A stretch of DNA of 64,000 bases. It comes from Lysobacter spongiicola DSM 21749 (GTDB lineage: Bacteria; Pseudomonadota; Gammaproteobacteria; Xanthomonadales; Xanthomonadaceae). Under the pieces are notes generated by a model, which saw nothing but the letters and a program-made list of their open reading frames with translations, ran no database searches and had not been told where the DNA came from. The position numbers were made by a program, and so were the translations under genes. This document shows positions 52,951-63,909 of the stretch, one piece after another. The stretch is from assembly GCF_900167055.1 (NCBI RefSeq), contig NZ_FUXP01000008.1, forward strand, positions 51,447 to 115,446, written 5' to 3'. How positions within the stretch are numbered: the stretch's first letter is position 1; the number at the start of each line of letters is the position of its first letter.

Positions 52951-55900
52951 CTAGCTTTTAAGTAGCCTTTTTGGCTTTGCAGCCAGTGGCTGGCGAAGGC
53001 CAACAAGCCAGGTCTCCATCAAAGCATCAGCCATCTTCCGGATCTCATCGACGATCACGCCACGCTTTATGGCGTCCGCCTCCTTATGGGCGACTTCTAC
53101 CTTGTCGGCAAGGTCCAGATGATCCTGGTCTGTTTGGTCAAAGCGAGGCAGCCGCATGTGCTTGAAGATGTTGCCGACCTGGATGGCCACGTTGTGGCTC
53201 TCAACGAACTCAGCAACCGTTGTCGAGTTAAGGATGCCGCAGAGGTAATGCGCTTCGGCTTTGTTATCCAGTGCCACAAAGAAGATCTTGTGATCCGGAA
53301 CGTAGGGGCGTTTGCCAATCAAGGGGACATTGGCGCTACCGGCAACGGCGGCACTGAACTTCCCGGACATTTCCGCCCAGATGACTTTCCATGGCTTGAA
53401 GGAAAATTCGCCAACATTGTAAATGGCGTAATACGGAGCGCCCATTGACGACATTCGACCTCGGTATGTGGAGCGCCGTTCTAGTAGCTCATTGCCCTTT
53501 TTATTGAAGTGGTTGAGATAGGCCCTGGTGTTCTTCAAAGACTGGAACTCAATCGCTGCCTTCTCAAAGTCTGCTTTCTTGATCCCCTTGTTAGGGACGA
53601 TAGCAAACAGTTCATCGGCGGGCTGTAAGTAGCACGGCTGGAAATCAGCGGCGCCCTTGATCAGGGGATGGAGCCAGTTGGGCTCGATCCAAGCTCGGCG
53701 AGCAGGGCCAATGTCAGTCCTGCCAGCTTCTGACCTGGATTCGATCTGGACAAGCTTATCGGTCTTGTTCTCGTCTAACACCTTGACGAAGTAGATGCCG
53801 TTTAGGTCAACCGTAATGCCCTTGCGACCCTCAACCCAAGTCGTCTCTTCGACCTGCGCCATTGGTTGCAATAGGGCAAACCTCCCTGTGGGTAAGATTG
53901 CCCACGGAGAGCCGCCGCCTGAAATAGGGTCTGCATCCATAGCAATGCGAACCGTGAGGCTCAGAACCTTCTCGAGCGACAACGCAGGATTGATAGACCG
54001 GCTTTCACGCTTTTTGCGGCCATGCTTGTCTAGCTCTTGCTTCTCTTTTGCATCCCAAAGTCGATACGGGACGGGATATTTGGGCGGCCGTGTCGTCTTC
54101 TCGAATACAGCAACAGCAGTCTTGTTGGCAGCATCCGGAAAGGGCTTTAATGCCTTCATGTCATCGACGCTCACAGGCACGAGGTTGCCGCTGTCATTGA
54201 TGCGGAAATTGCGAAATCCGGAAGATGACGGGTTTTGGAATACGGACTGGGTGATCACGAACGCCAACTTGCCGCCTTCCTTCAGCCACTTGTCGCCCGC
54301 GGTGTAAGTGATCATCGCGGAAATATCTAACTCGTTGCCGCCGTGATGCTTGGTCTTGGAGAAGATGTCATATCCATTACAGACGTCCTTGACGCGATCA
54401 CGATAAGCCTCCGGAAGACTGGACCATCGGACCCACGGTGGATTGCCAACGATTGCGTCGAATTTCCCAGCAGTGGCAGACCAGAAGAAGTTGCGAACAA
54501 TCCGAAACCAGATGCCATTCCAGTTTTTGCGGTGAAGATTGAGCACTTGATCGTAGGTTTCGTGCAGCGGGAGCGCCCAGTCTTTTCCTTCCTCTTCTGA
54601 GACAAGGTCCGATGTAAGCAGCAAGGCCTGGACCGTATGGAATTCTTGGTCTAGCTCAACTTGTTCGCCCATGGCTTCAAGCACGGCATCCAAGCGCTCA
54701 CGATTGAACGCCAAGGGAGCCGGGAGCTTGATCTTCAAGTTGGCCTGGTTACTTCCAATCTCGTAAGGAACCATCTTTTGACCTTCAACCGGATCGGGAG
54801 CAGGTGAATAGATGGCGTCCGCGAGTAAGACGGGGATCTCAATCGTGGTGCCTGGTGCTTCTTTCAGTAGATCGGCAATCTCCATGAGAAAATTGACGCG
54901 TGCGGTCTGGACCGCCAGCGGGTTTAGATCGAACCCCCACACTTCACTACATAGCGCCTTGATAGTTTCCTCTGCGCCAAGCCCGTTGGCCTTGGCTTCC
55001 TTTTTCTTGTGCCTCAATAAGGCAATGAGGAAGGCTCCCGACCCGCAGGTTGGATCAAGATAGCGCTTGCCCAGCCAAGGCCCGTCTTTGACTTGATCAA
55101 CGGTGAAGTCAACCAGCCAATCAGGGGTGTAGAACTCACCCAGGCTCTTGCGCAAGGTTTCTGGCACCAGGTCTTGATAGAAGTCGCGGAGGGTGTCGCG
55201 CTGGCGGTCTAAATGATCGGTGCGATACAGCGCCAACTTGCCAAGCAAGGCCTTGAGCGACTGCACAAGATCCGCTTGATACCGCTTGTCTTTGCCCGCT
55301 TCCAGATACCAACTGAAAATTGCCTCCTCAACGAACCCGTTGATGTTTGACCCACTGAAAAGGCGTCCACCCTCGATATCTGTTTCGAGCTTTTGGAGCA
55401 ACTGGTCTGGCGTAAGCAGCGCGCACATCGCTTCTGCCGGCGCTTTCTCCGCAGTCAAGTTGTGAGCAGATACAATTTCTGCAGCAAGCAATTTGATCAA
55501 CAGCGAATTGTAGGAATGGATGACGAACAGTCGGCCAGACAAGCTTTGTTTGGCGGGGCCAATCCATGCAAAGTTGAGCACCTTATCGATGGCTGCTTTT
55601 TGATCAGCGGTAAGGTCTGCCACTTGGCCGTAGAGGCTCTTCCACTCCTCGTAAAGCATCTTGATCTTGGAGCTTTCTGGATCATTCAATGCAGCGGAGA
55701 GCGCATCAGAGAACACCTGCATAACGCCGGTCGCCACCTGCGAGCCGTGGCCAAAGTCCCGGATCAGGTTGGAAGATTCAACTGCCGGCCTTGTGCTATC
55801 GAGGCAAGCATTTATCACCAAGCCAACCGATTCAACCGAGAAAGGAAGAAGGTGGCCAGAATGGATAGTCCCGTCCCGCACCTGGGTGAAACAAAGGTGC

Positions 55901-56259
55901 TCACCGTCAATGGCGATGCCAATGAAGTCTGCCTGGGGGAGACCCTGCTGCTCGGCTAATGACTTGATGTAGGGCAGCAGGCGCTTATCCGTTGCTTCTG
56001 TAAACTTGGCGCTCTTATCGCTGCCCCTGAAGAGACCAGGCCCCTTGAACTCAATGACGACATTGTTGTAGCTGCTGTCGCGTCTCTGCCGCTCGGCCTC
56101 GAAATCAAAGCCGGTGGCCTGCTCCAAAGCACTAATCCAGGCGACGCGGACTTCTTCTTCCCCCTGCCATAGCTTGCGCCTCTTGCGATCAATCGCCTTG
56201 AAGGCTTGCAAGACGACGGCAGGATCGGCTACAGGTGGGACAACAGGTTTTGCAGCCAT
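52951..56259 (-). CDS. Single-chain type IIG-like restriction-modification enzyme
   Basis: 1102 residues in one chain. The N terminus has a PD-(D/E)xK nuclease pattern D61...E70-F-K72 (in SYNNVVIEFKGPG). The adenine methyltransferase motifs follow: GEFYTPDWLVDF at about 374, motif I DPTCGSG at 402-408, GFDLNP at 442, motif IV NPPW at 606-609. The C-terminal 400 residues would hold the target-recognition domain. It should methylate and cut the same site. The ATG at 56259 (GGAG nine bases upstream) is the proper start. The frame continues upstream into transposase remains and should not be read as one protein. A BREX PglX-like role is less likely by N terminus. Codon use is less GC-rich than in core genes. 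Confidence 0.85.
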   Translation of the reverse strand: MAAKPVVPPVADPAVVLQAFKAIDRKRRKLWQGEEEVRVAWISALEQATGFDFEAERQRRDSSYNNVVIEFKGPGLFRGSDKSAKFTEATDKRLLPYIKSLAEQQGLPQADFIGIAIDGEHLCFTQVRDGTIHSGHLLPFSVESVGLVINACLDSTRPAVESSNLIRDFGHGSQVATGVMQVFSDALSAALNDPESSKIKMLYEEWKSLYGQVADLTADQKAAIDKVLNFAWIGPAKQSLSGRLFVIHSYNSLLIKLLAAEIVSAHNLTAEKAPAEAMCALLTPDQLLQKLETDIEGGRLFSGSNINGFVEEAIFSWYLEAGKDKRYQADLVQSLKALLGKLALYRTDHLDRQRDTLRDFYQDLVPETLRKSLGEFYTPDWLVDFTVDQVKDGPWLGKRYLDPTCGSGAFLIALLRHKKKEAKANGLGAEETIKALCSEVWGFDLNPLAVQTARVNFLMEIADLLKEAPGTTIEIPVLLADAIYSPAPDPVEGQKMVPYEIGSNQANLKIKLPAPLAFNRERLDAVLEAMGEQVELDQEFHTVQALLLTSDLVSEEEGKDWALPLHETYDQVLNLHRKNWNGIWFRIVRNFFWSATAGKFDAIVGNPPWVRWSSLPEAYRDRVKDVCNGYDIFSKTKHHGGNELDISAMITYTAGDKWLKEGGKLAFVITQSVFQNPSSSGFRNFRINDSGNLVPVSVDDMKALKPFPDAANKTAVAVFEKTTRPPKYPVPYRLWDAKEKQELDKHGRKKRESRSINPALSLEKVLSLTVRIAMDADPISGGGSPWAILPTGRFALLQPMAQVEETTWVEGRKGITVDLNGIYFVKVLDENKTDKLVQIESRSEAGRTDIGPARRAWIEPNWLHPLIKGAADFQPCYLQPADELFAIVPNKGIKKADFEKAAIEFQSLKNTRAYLNHFNKKGNELLERRSTYRGRMSSMGAPYYAIYNVGEFSFKPWKVIWAEMSGKFSAAVAGSANVPLIGKRPYVPDHKIFFVALDNKAEAHYLCGILNSTTVAEFVESHNVAIQVGNIFKHMRLPRFDQTDQDHLDLADKVEVAHKEADAIKRGVIVDEIRKMADALMETWLVGLRQPLAAKPKRLLKS

Positions 56260-56324
56260 TGGGCGACTCCGGAAAGTTAACTCTCCTTTTTCTACCCTAA
56301 AAATGGCCAGTGTCAATGGCCAGG

Positions 56325-57000
56325 TTAGTCGCCCAGTGCTCCGGTCAAGAACTTCTTCGGCGTAGGACGAGTTTTCGGCACATCGAGATAGCGATGCCAG
56401 CCCAGGTAGTTCGGCAGGTTCTTGGTGGCCACACCGCGAAACCGGAACATCCAGCCAGCGACTGTCGTAAGCATTGACATTTTGGATGTGGTAGACCTCG
56501 CCCTTGCCCTTCTTCTTGGGGTTGGCGGGCACGCAACGCAGTTCGATGCCTGCGGCCTTGGAAAGCGTGCGGTAGGCGCTGGCGTTGTCAGAACAGAGCA
56601 CCGCATCCGCGGTCAGCGCAGGCACCAGCACCACGCCGATATCCCGCCCCGTGCGTGAGGGCAACACTTGGGTCAGGGTCTTGCCGGTGGAGCGATCACG
56701 AGCCACCAGAACGGGGATCTACTCTCGCGACAACCCGCGCTGGCTCGCAGGTTCTCCCGGGCTCTTGGACTTGCGGGGCATGCCCTTCTTCCGGCCCTTA
56801 ACGCTCTCTCGGAAGAACGTTTCATCCGCTTCCACGATGCCGGACAAGTCGACCGGGTTCATTTCGCTCATGGCTTCCAGGACCGATGCCGCCAGCGAAA
56901 CGCGGTAGCAACGGTTACGCCCGATGCTTCTGCTGTCTCCCGCACGGTCATGCCCGCGACCATGTATTTGGCATCCCTCCTTCCATCGGCAATATGACCG
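56325..57000 (-). pseudogene. Decayed IS1595/ISXO2-like transposase
   Basis: Pieces of one transposase are spread over different frames. A helix-turn-helix stretch (MVAGMTVRETAEASGVTVATAF) comes first, then IVEADETFFRESVKG with the first catalytic Asp. LCSDNASAY and HIQNVNAYDSRW follow after a frameshift, and GVATKNLPNYLGWHRYL ends it in a third frame. At least two frameshifts are needed, so it is inactive. It lies just upstream of the restriction-modification gene. IS ends were not identified. Confidence 0.8.
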
Positions 57001-57366
57001 CGGAAAAGTGCGAGTTCCGATGCCTAAGAGGTCCGGCGGAATGTCGCTGCGAAACCAGACGCCCATCACAAATCAGAGATGTTCTTTAAACCGATTTTCC
57101 CCGATGCCTAGACGTCTGAAAAATGACTAATAAACACTATGGTATGTTATCCAGACATACGAGCGCTGCAGCCGACATTTTCTTTTTACAACAATAGCTT
57201 GCCCACTGGTCGCAGCCACAATTCACAAGTCGATTACGACCACATTTAATCACCTACAACCCAACGCCTAAGGCAACAATATCCCTGCCTTTGGCAGTCA
57301 TTTTTGCTGTTGACGGTTTTTCGGGCTGGCCTATCACAGTTGTAGTTGCCCGCCACGAGAAACCAG
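57001..57366. other. AT-rich gap before the integrase
   Basis: About 365 bases of lower-GC sequence with no convincing gene. It holds the short inverted repeat GTATG/CATAC (57142-57160 region). Elements of this type often carry the integrase promoter and attP arms here, but nothing decisive is visible. Confidence 0.35.
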
Positions 57367-58758
57367 ATGAACCTGAAACCTGACAGCAAGTTGGACACCT
57401 ACATCGACCAGCCCTTCGGATCGCTGCGCATGCGCCGGGTTCGTATCGGTCGGATTGAATTCGAGGATATCGAGATCGCAGGGCGGGAAGCGGCGATCAA
57501 CCTGCAGGAGCTCTTCCACACCGCAGTTGAGCGAACCGGGCGCCGGCGGGTCGGCAAGGACGGCACGCGCTACCCCGAGCCGCTGCCAATGGGAGCGCCC
57601 GCCAGGCTCCTCTCAGTCGAGGTCTCCGACTACCTTTCGGACATGGTCCGCCGCAATCTTCAGCCGCACACGGTCAAGGCGGCGGGACGCACCCTGCAGA
57701 TCCTCACGATGGCCTGTGGCGACATCCCGGTGTCGAGGATCGACCACAAGCACATCTACACCCTGTGGGATCTTCTGCGCTGGGCACCACCGAACCTCAC
57801 TTCCGATGACGCCTACCGCGGCATGTCAGTGGAGTCGATCATCATGCTTGGCCAGAAGGCACGAGTGGTCAGCCCGGCGCACTCAACGTTCGAGCTGCAT
57901 CGCCGGTTCCTGACCACTTTCTTCACCCGCCTGGTGAAGGCACGTGCCATCGCCTTCTCGCCCATGGATGCATTCGGCGAGTCAAAGAAGGACTTGGTGG
58001 AGGACCCGAACAAGCCTGAGCGGCTCTTCAGCGATGAGGACCTGCAACGCATCTTCAACCCAGACATCTTTGTGCCCTGGGCGATCAAGTTCCCGCACCG
58101 CTGGTGGGGACCGATCTTGGGCTTGTATACCGGCGCCCGCATCAATGAAGTCGCGCAGCTGAAGGTCGCCGACATCCTGCAGGAGCGGGGCGTGTGGTGC
58201 CTGGCTATCCGAAAGACGATGGACGAGGACCTAGTGGGTAGCAGTGGACCCAAGAGCCGACAGCGCCTGAAGGGCAAGTCATCGGTGCGGCGGATCCCCA
58301 TCCCCCAGCCGGTGCTCGACGCCGGACTGCTGGACTTCCTGGCTGACATGCAGGCGTTCGGGCACCCTCGCCTGTTCCCGCATCTATCGGCCGGGGTGAA
58401 CCGGACGACGGGTGAGACCAATGCGCGCTACAGCCAAGGTCTGCTCAACCAGTTCGGAAGCTACCTCAAAGAGCTGGGATTTCCGAAGGGCGTGGCCTTC
58501 CATGCTTTCCGCCACACCTTGTCCACCGAGCTCGACAACCAGGGCGTGCCTGCGGAGGAGATCGCTTTGATCACGGGGCACTCAGTGATCAAGCGGGTTC
58601 CGGTGCTGCAAGACAACTACTACCACCGCAAGCCCGATGCTGTGCGGGTGAGGCAGGCGAACGCGCTTGCGCTATACAGGCCAGCGGTCGAGCTGCCGGT
58701 GTATCGGCGCGGACAGTTCGCCAGTCGCTTGTCGCCTGACGCAAAGGTGTATCCGTAG
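57367..58758 (+). CDS. Tyrosine site-specific integrase
   Basis: 463 residues. The catalytic set is complete: R258 (YTGARINE), H379 and R382 (HAFRHT), H405 (ITGHSV) and a tyrosine at 418 or 419 (DNYYHRK). The N-terminal 200 residues include a helical core-binding domain. The ATG at 57367 is preferred over a TTG start 21 bases upstream. It could integrate this island at tRNA-Gly, but it lies 19 kb from the tRNA junction, so it may instead belong to a nested or adjoining unit that includes the ubiquitin-like operon. Confidence 0.88.
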   Translation: MNLKPDSKLDTYIDQPFGSLRMRRVRIGRIEFEDIEIAGREAAINLQELFHTAVERTGRRRVGKDGTRYPEPLPMGAPARLLSVEVSDYLSDMVRRNLQPHTVKAAGRTLQILTMACGDIPVSRIDHKHIYTLWDLLRWAPPNLTSDDAYRGMSVESIIMLGQKARVVSPAHSTFELHRRFLTTFFTRLVKARAIAFSPMDAFGESKKDLVEDPNKPERLFSDEDLQRIFNPDIFVPWAIKFPHRWWGPILGLYTGARINEVAQLKVADILQERGVWCLAIRKTMDEDLVGSSGPKSRQRLKGKSSVRRIPIPQPVLDAGLLDFLADMQAFGHPRLFPHLSAGVNRTTGETNARYSQGLLNQFGSYLKELGFPKGVAFHAFRHTLSTELDNQGVPAEEIALITGHSVIKRVPVLQDNYYHRKPDAVRVRQANALALYRPAVELPVYRRGQFASRLSPDAKVYP

Positions 58759-58852
58759 CAACGGGCGGGGAGTAGGCCCGCCAGAATTCTATTACGGTGC
58801 GGCAGATAGCCGACATGCGTTATTTGCCCAAACGCCGCGTTATCACTAACCC

Positions 58853-59206
58853 TCAAGCCCGCCGACTGCCAACCCAGATTACTCTCCCACCTCTAACCCA
58901 GAAGTGAGAGCGGCATCCGACGTTCCTCCAAACTGAGGGATGCAAAGTCGGCTTACGGCGGCTTCCGCGCAAGTCCCAACGTGGCTTCACGTCTCGGGAC
59001 AGTGTCAACTCGATGACCTCACCACAGCCGCATGGACATAGCATAGCGGCGGACCACTCCATCCCTTCATCCATCATGCGAACGAGCGTCTTCTTTTCGA
59101 TCAATGCAGGCAGCTCATCCCCGTTGACCTCAACAATCTTAAGGTCATAGCGCCACCAACCGGTGATCCATATGCAAGCGCGGCGCAAAGCAGTCAGGAT
59201 GTGCAT
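58853..59206 (-). CDS. DUF6527 family protein of a ubiquitin-like operon
   Basis: 117 residues. The cysteine cluster CPCGCGEVIEL and a later C-SHFWVRGGRVIW match the DUF6527 layout, probably a small zinc-binding protein. Its ATG at 59206 lies 13 bases inside the JAB-E1 gene, so it is translationally coupled to it. In comparative-genomic surveys this family appears beside multiubiquitin, E2 and JAB-E1 genes; its role there is unknown. Confidence 0.75.
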   Translation of the reverse strand: MHILTALRRACIWITGWWRYDLKIVEVNGDELPALIEKKTLVRMMDEGMEWSAAMLCPCGCGEVIELTLSRDVKPRWDLRGSRRKPTLHPSVWRNVGCRSHFWVRGGRVIWVGSRRA

Positions 59207-60597
59207 CGGAGATCCTCGAGTGCTGGTAAGCCCAGCAACGGCGAGCCCAAGCCTGTGGCGTAGTCTGAAGAACGAACTGCTACAAACGTGTCTTCCGACA
59301 GAACCGTGAGTTCGCCATCCACGAGGTCAAACTCAATGCGCGCATACTGTTGGCTTGGTTCGGACCGATACGGATATGCCCTAGCCACAAATTCCTGCAC
59401 GGCAAAGCTCGCAGCAATCATGTTGACGGTGATGACCGAAGGTGCCTGTTCCTGCGTGCCTGGCATGTAACCCTCCCCGACCTGCCCCGCATGTGCCTCC
59501 GGATCGACCTCGCGCAGATACTCAGCGGCTAGGAGAGCGGGGGTATAGACCCCGCGATCAGACAGTGTTGAGCCCAAAGGTTGGACGTAGTCCACTCGTC
59601 CGCAGATGTTAGAAATAATCGCCCCCCTTGGCGGGTGGCGGACCGGTATAAGCACTCCCACATCAAATAGAGGCTGGATTGCGCAAGTTGCCAGCCGATC
59701 CGCCAAATGGCGGCCGTCATAGCTATCAACGCAGCCAAAAAGAATGTCCGCTTGGGCCGCCAGTTCTATTGCCTCGGTGTCGCCAAGGCGTTTCGCGCAC
59801 GCAACGACTTCGGTGTCGGGATGGCTCAATGCGGCGGAAGCCTTGAACACCTCGACCTTGGCACGTCCATCGCGTGCATCCTGCAGTGTGGTGTTCAGAA
59901 TTCTATTGAGGTTGCGGTGCTCAACTTTGTCATGATCGATCACGATCAACTTGCCGACGCCCAACCGCAAAAGCTGTTCGGCCACGATACTCCCGGTGCC
60001 GGAAATTCCTATCACAGCAATCGATAGCTTCTTCAGTTCGTCACGCATCTCCTCGGTGAACGCCATGGGGCGCGGACCGCTACTTGTCTGATCTCCCCAG
60101 AAAAACCGGATGTCGTCGCCGTAGACTGCGACCAAGTCGACGGGGCACGAAGTGTTGGCGCGGTCATAGAGTCGCGCTCGCATCGCGCCGTCAGGCGTCA
60201 TGACGGCGCTGCCGTGCCACAGACCTTCTCCCGCATCGGGACGTCCAAACGGGAAGAGGTAAGGCATTACGCCTTGATCGGCTTCGTCATCCGTGTCCGA
60301 GAACCCTAAGTAGCCACCAGGATGCGAATGCACAAGGATCAGCGAAAGGCCTTCGATCTCTGCTCGCTCCTGCCATACGTCCAGAACATCCGCCGGCCAA
60401 GTAATGCGAATTGAGCTTCGCGCGCAATCCTCATGGGGGACTAGGGCCACCTCGCGCACAAGCAACTTGAGATGCCCGCCCTGCACCCGGGTGCACGCCA
60501 AGACGGCGGCGGCTTCCTTGCCGTCGCCAGGAAACAGATGTTCGAACAGGCGGACGTGATCCGCCCCAGCCATTACCAATGTGCTAGCTCGGTTCAT
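59194..60597 (-). CDS. JAB peptidase / E1-like adenylating enzyme fusion
   Basis: 467 residues, two enzymes in one chain. The N-terminal JAB/JAMM deubiquitinase-type domain (about 1-150) has E28 as a possible general base and the zinc motif H90-S-H92-P...S100..D103 (HSHPGGYLGFSDTD). The ThiF/E1 domain (about 185-410) has the nucleotide loop GISGTGS at 198, D221 in VIDHDKVEHRNLNR, and the arginine of NLNR for ATP. A separate E1 catalytic cysteine is not obvious; C289 and C332 are candidates. It should adenylate a ubiquitin-like tail and/or process it. The start overlaps the Ubl-E2 stop by ATGA. Confidence 0.88.
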   Translation of the reverse strand: MNRASTLVMAGADHVRLFEHLFPGDGKEAAAVLACTRVQGGHLKLLVREVALVPHEDCARSSIRITWPADVLDVWQERAEIEGLSLILVHSHPGGYLGFSDTDDEADQGVMPYLFPFGRPDAGEGLWHGSAVMTPDGAMRARLYDRANTSCPVDLVAVYGDDIRFFWGDQTSSGPRPMAFTEEMRDELKKLSIAVIGISGTGSIVAEQLLRLGVGKLIVIDHDKVEHRNLNRILNTTLQDARDGRAKVEVFKASAALSHPDTEVVACAKRLGDTEAIELAAQADILFGCVDSYDGRHLADRLATCAIQPLFDVGVLIPVRHPPRGAIISNICGRVDYVQPLGSTLSDRGVYTPALLAAEYLREVDPEAHAGQVGEGYMPGTQEQAPSVITVNMIAASFAVQEFVARAYPYRSEPSQQYARIEFDLVDGELTVLSEDTFVAVRSSDYATGLGSPLLGLPALEDLRCTS

Positions 60598-61685
60598 GCA
60601 CCCACCTCACGGCCGATCGAATGCTCGATCAAGGCAAAGTGGCTTGCGAGATTGTCCACGCCCGGGCACCAGGCGCTTCCGGCGCCTCGATGACGTGACC
60701 AACGCTGAAATACCACTCCGTTGATGGGCTGACGGTGCCCTGTCTGGGGCGGTGACACCCCGTTGATCTGCAGAGCCGGATCACAGAAGAACATGTCCAA
60801 CTGCGCGGCCGGATAATTCAGTGGCATGTCTACTGCGAGCCGGCAGGTAGAAGTGTTATAGCCGGCAGGCAACGGATAGTTGTCCACGATCAACCAGCGT
60901 TGGCCGTCGACAATGGTGTGCCACTGATACCCCGAGGTGGCGAGGAACGTAGCATCGGCGGCTAAGAGACTGAAATCGCGGCGCGGTTCCTTCGAACCAT
61001 CACCGTTGTCCACGTGCGAGGGGCGAACACGGAGACGCTCCACACCAGGCTCGCTCAGGTCGATGGTATCCATCTGCTGGACGTCGCGTATCGGCGCACC
61101 CTTGACCTTGAACTTGATCGTCCAAGCCTTGCTGGGATCAAAACCGGCCTTGATGATCGCGTCGCGCACGAGCACGCGCGGGTTGTCCCACTGAGTCGTC
61201 TCACCTTGAACTTCCAGTGTCCATACGCGCTTGCGGGTGTAGAAGCGCTCCACGCCCTCTCGATCTAGATCGACGCGCGTTCCTTCAAGCACCCGTCGAT
61301 CCGGTTCATCATGGCGTTCTTGCCAGAGCTCCACTGCGCTGTCGACTCTCCCGACCCGCATCAGAGTGTCGAGATCCAACGGACCGGCCCAGGCATAGCG
61401 CTCCTCGTCCAGCACGAAATACGACACTCCATCGGCACGGATCGCGAAGTATTCGAGCACCTGCCCCGCTCTGGGCAAGGCGAGCACCTCTTCCAGCCCA
61501 ATCTCCCGAGTTGGCCCCCTGGTCGGCCAGTGCAGTAGCGCGTATGCCGAGGCCGGTCGCAGTCCGGCAGCGTTGAGAACTTGTTCACCCGTGGGGGTGC
61601 GATCCAGAAGAGCAACCAACTCGCCATTGAGTCGAACGGTGGGGGTATGCTTCGCCACATCAGGCGGACGCGACATCTCGTTCAT
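60594..61685 (-). CDS. Multi-ubiquitin-like / E2-like fusion protein
   Basis: 363 residues from the ATG at 61685 (AAGGAG upstream; a GTG at 61691 is too close to it). Three beta-grasp repeats can be read at about 15-84, 86-150 and 153-222; repeats 2 and 3 end alike (DLDREGVERFYTR, DLSEPGVERLRVR), the multiubiquitin pattern. Residues about 250-360 resemble the prokaryotic E2 family (YNTSTCRLAVDMPLNYPAAQLD, VVFQRWSRHRG, WCPGVDNLASHFALIEHSI). Cysteines C281, C301 and C340 are candidates for the thioester. There is no C-terminal Gly-Gly, and the repeats precede the E2, so how they would be conjugated is unclear. First gene of the operon. Confidence 0.82.
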   Translation of the reverse strand: MNEMSRPPDVAKHTPTVRLNGELVALLDRTPTGEQVLNAAGLRPASAYALLHWPTRGPTREIGLEEVLALPRAGQVLEYFAIRADGVSYFVLDEERYAWAGPLDLDTLMRVGRVDSAVELWQERHDEPDRRVLEGTRVDLDREGVERFYTRKRVWTLEVQGETTQWDNPRVLVRDAIIKAGFDPSKAWTIKFKVKGAPIRDVQQMDTIDLSEPGVERLRVRPSHVDNGDGSKEPRRDFSLLAADATFLATSGYQWHTIVDGQRWLIVDNYPLPAGYNTSTCRLAVDMPLNYPAAQLDMFFCDPALQINGVSPPQTGHRQPINGVVFQRWSRHRGAGSAWCPGVDNLASHFALIEHSIGREVGA

Positions 61686-61793
61686 GTTCACTCCTTAAAG
61701 GCACAGTTTCGTTCGGGATATCGAACTTGGCCCCAGCGTGACAGCGTCGAGGTTGTCTTGTCAACCGGTATTTTTTTGTTCGTTATAGCGTAT

Positions 61794-61804
61794 AGTGACC
61801 GACT
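61794..61804. promoter_or_regulatory. Possible XRE operator in the divergent promoter region
   Basis: TATA-GCG-TATA is an interrupted palindrome in the 134-base gap between the Ubl-E2 gene and the XRE gene, just upstream of a TATAGT-like -10. It would suit autoregulation and control of the operon. Not proven. Confidence 0.4.
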
Positions 61805-61819
61805 GCTAACGGAGACGTC

Positions 61820-62101
61820 ATGCCCTCAGTGTTAGGCGAGAAGATACGTGCGCGTCGCACGGAGATGGGTTTGAGCTTGGACGATCTGGCCGAGGCCACC
61901 GGCTCTAGTAAAGGCTACCTATGGGAGATCGAGAACCGAGAGAGTCCTAATCCTTCGGCGGACAAGCTGATCAAGATTGCAGCTGCCCTGGGACTGACTG
62001 TGGACTTTTTGCTAGAGACCAACCTCGCGCCGCCGGACGAGCAGATCCTGTGTCAACGCCGACTCAAATCTGACCCACTTGCTCCCGTTATCGCCGATTG
62101 A
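61820..62101 (+). CDS. XRE-family regulator, 3' end replaced by an IS21 insertion
   Basis: A helix-turn-helix regulator divergent from the ubiquitin-like operon. The first 77 codons are native and hold the complete domain (IRARRTEMGLSLDDLAEATG, SSKGYLWEIENRE, SADKLIKIAAALGLTVDFLL). From codon 78 the sequence is the IS left end (62051), which adds 16 foreign residues to a stop at 62101. Any original C-terminal part or downstream partner lies beyond the element, outside the window. DNA binding may survive. The start has GGAG nine bases upstream. Confidence 0.85.
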   Translation: MPSVLGEKIRARRTEMGLSLDDLAEATGSSKGYLWEIENRESPNPSADKLIKIAAALGLTVDFLLETNLAPPDEQILCQRRLKSDPLAPVIAD

Positions 62102-62122
62102 AATCTGACCCACCCTGGGCCT

Positions 62123-63909
<1,787 letters not shown>

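Noticed and set aside
52951..56706. A single 1251-residue transposase/methyltransferase fusion
   Set aside because: The first 149 residues are out-of-context transposase remains; the enzyme has its own start and ribosome-binding site at 56259.
58853..61685. Type II CBASS operon
   Set aside because: E1, E2 and JAB functions are present, but there is no cyclic-oligonucleotide synthase or effector nearby, and the domain fusions differ from Cap2/Cap3.
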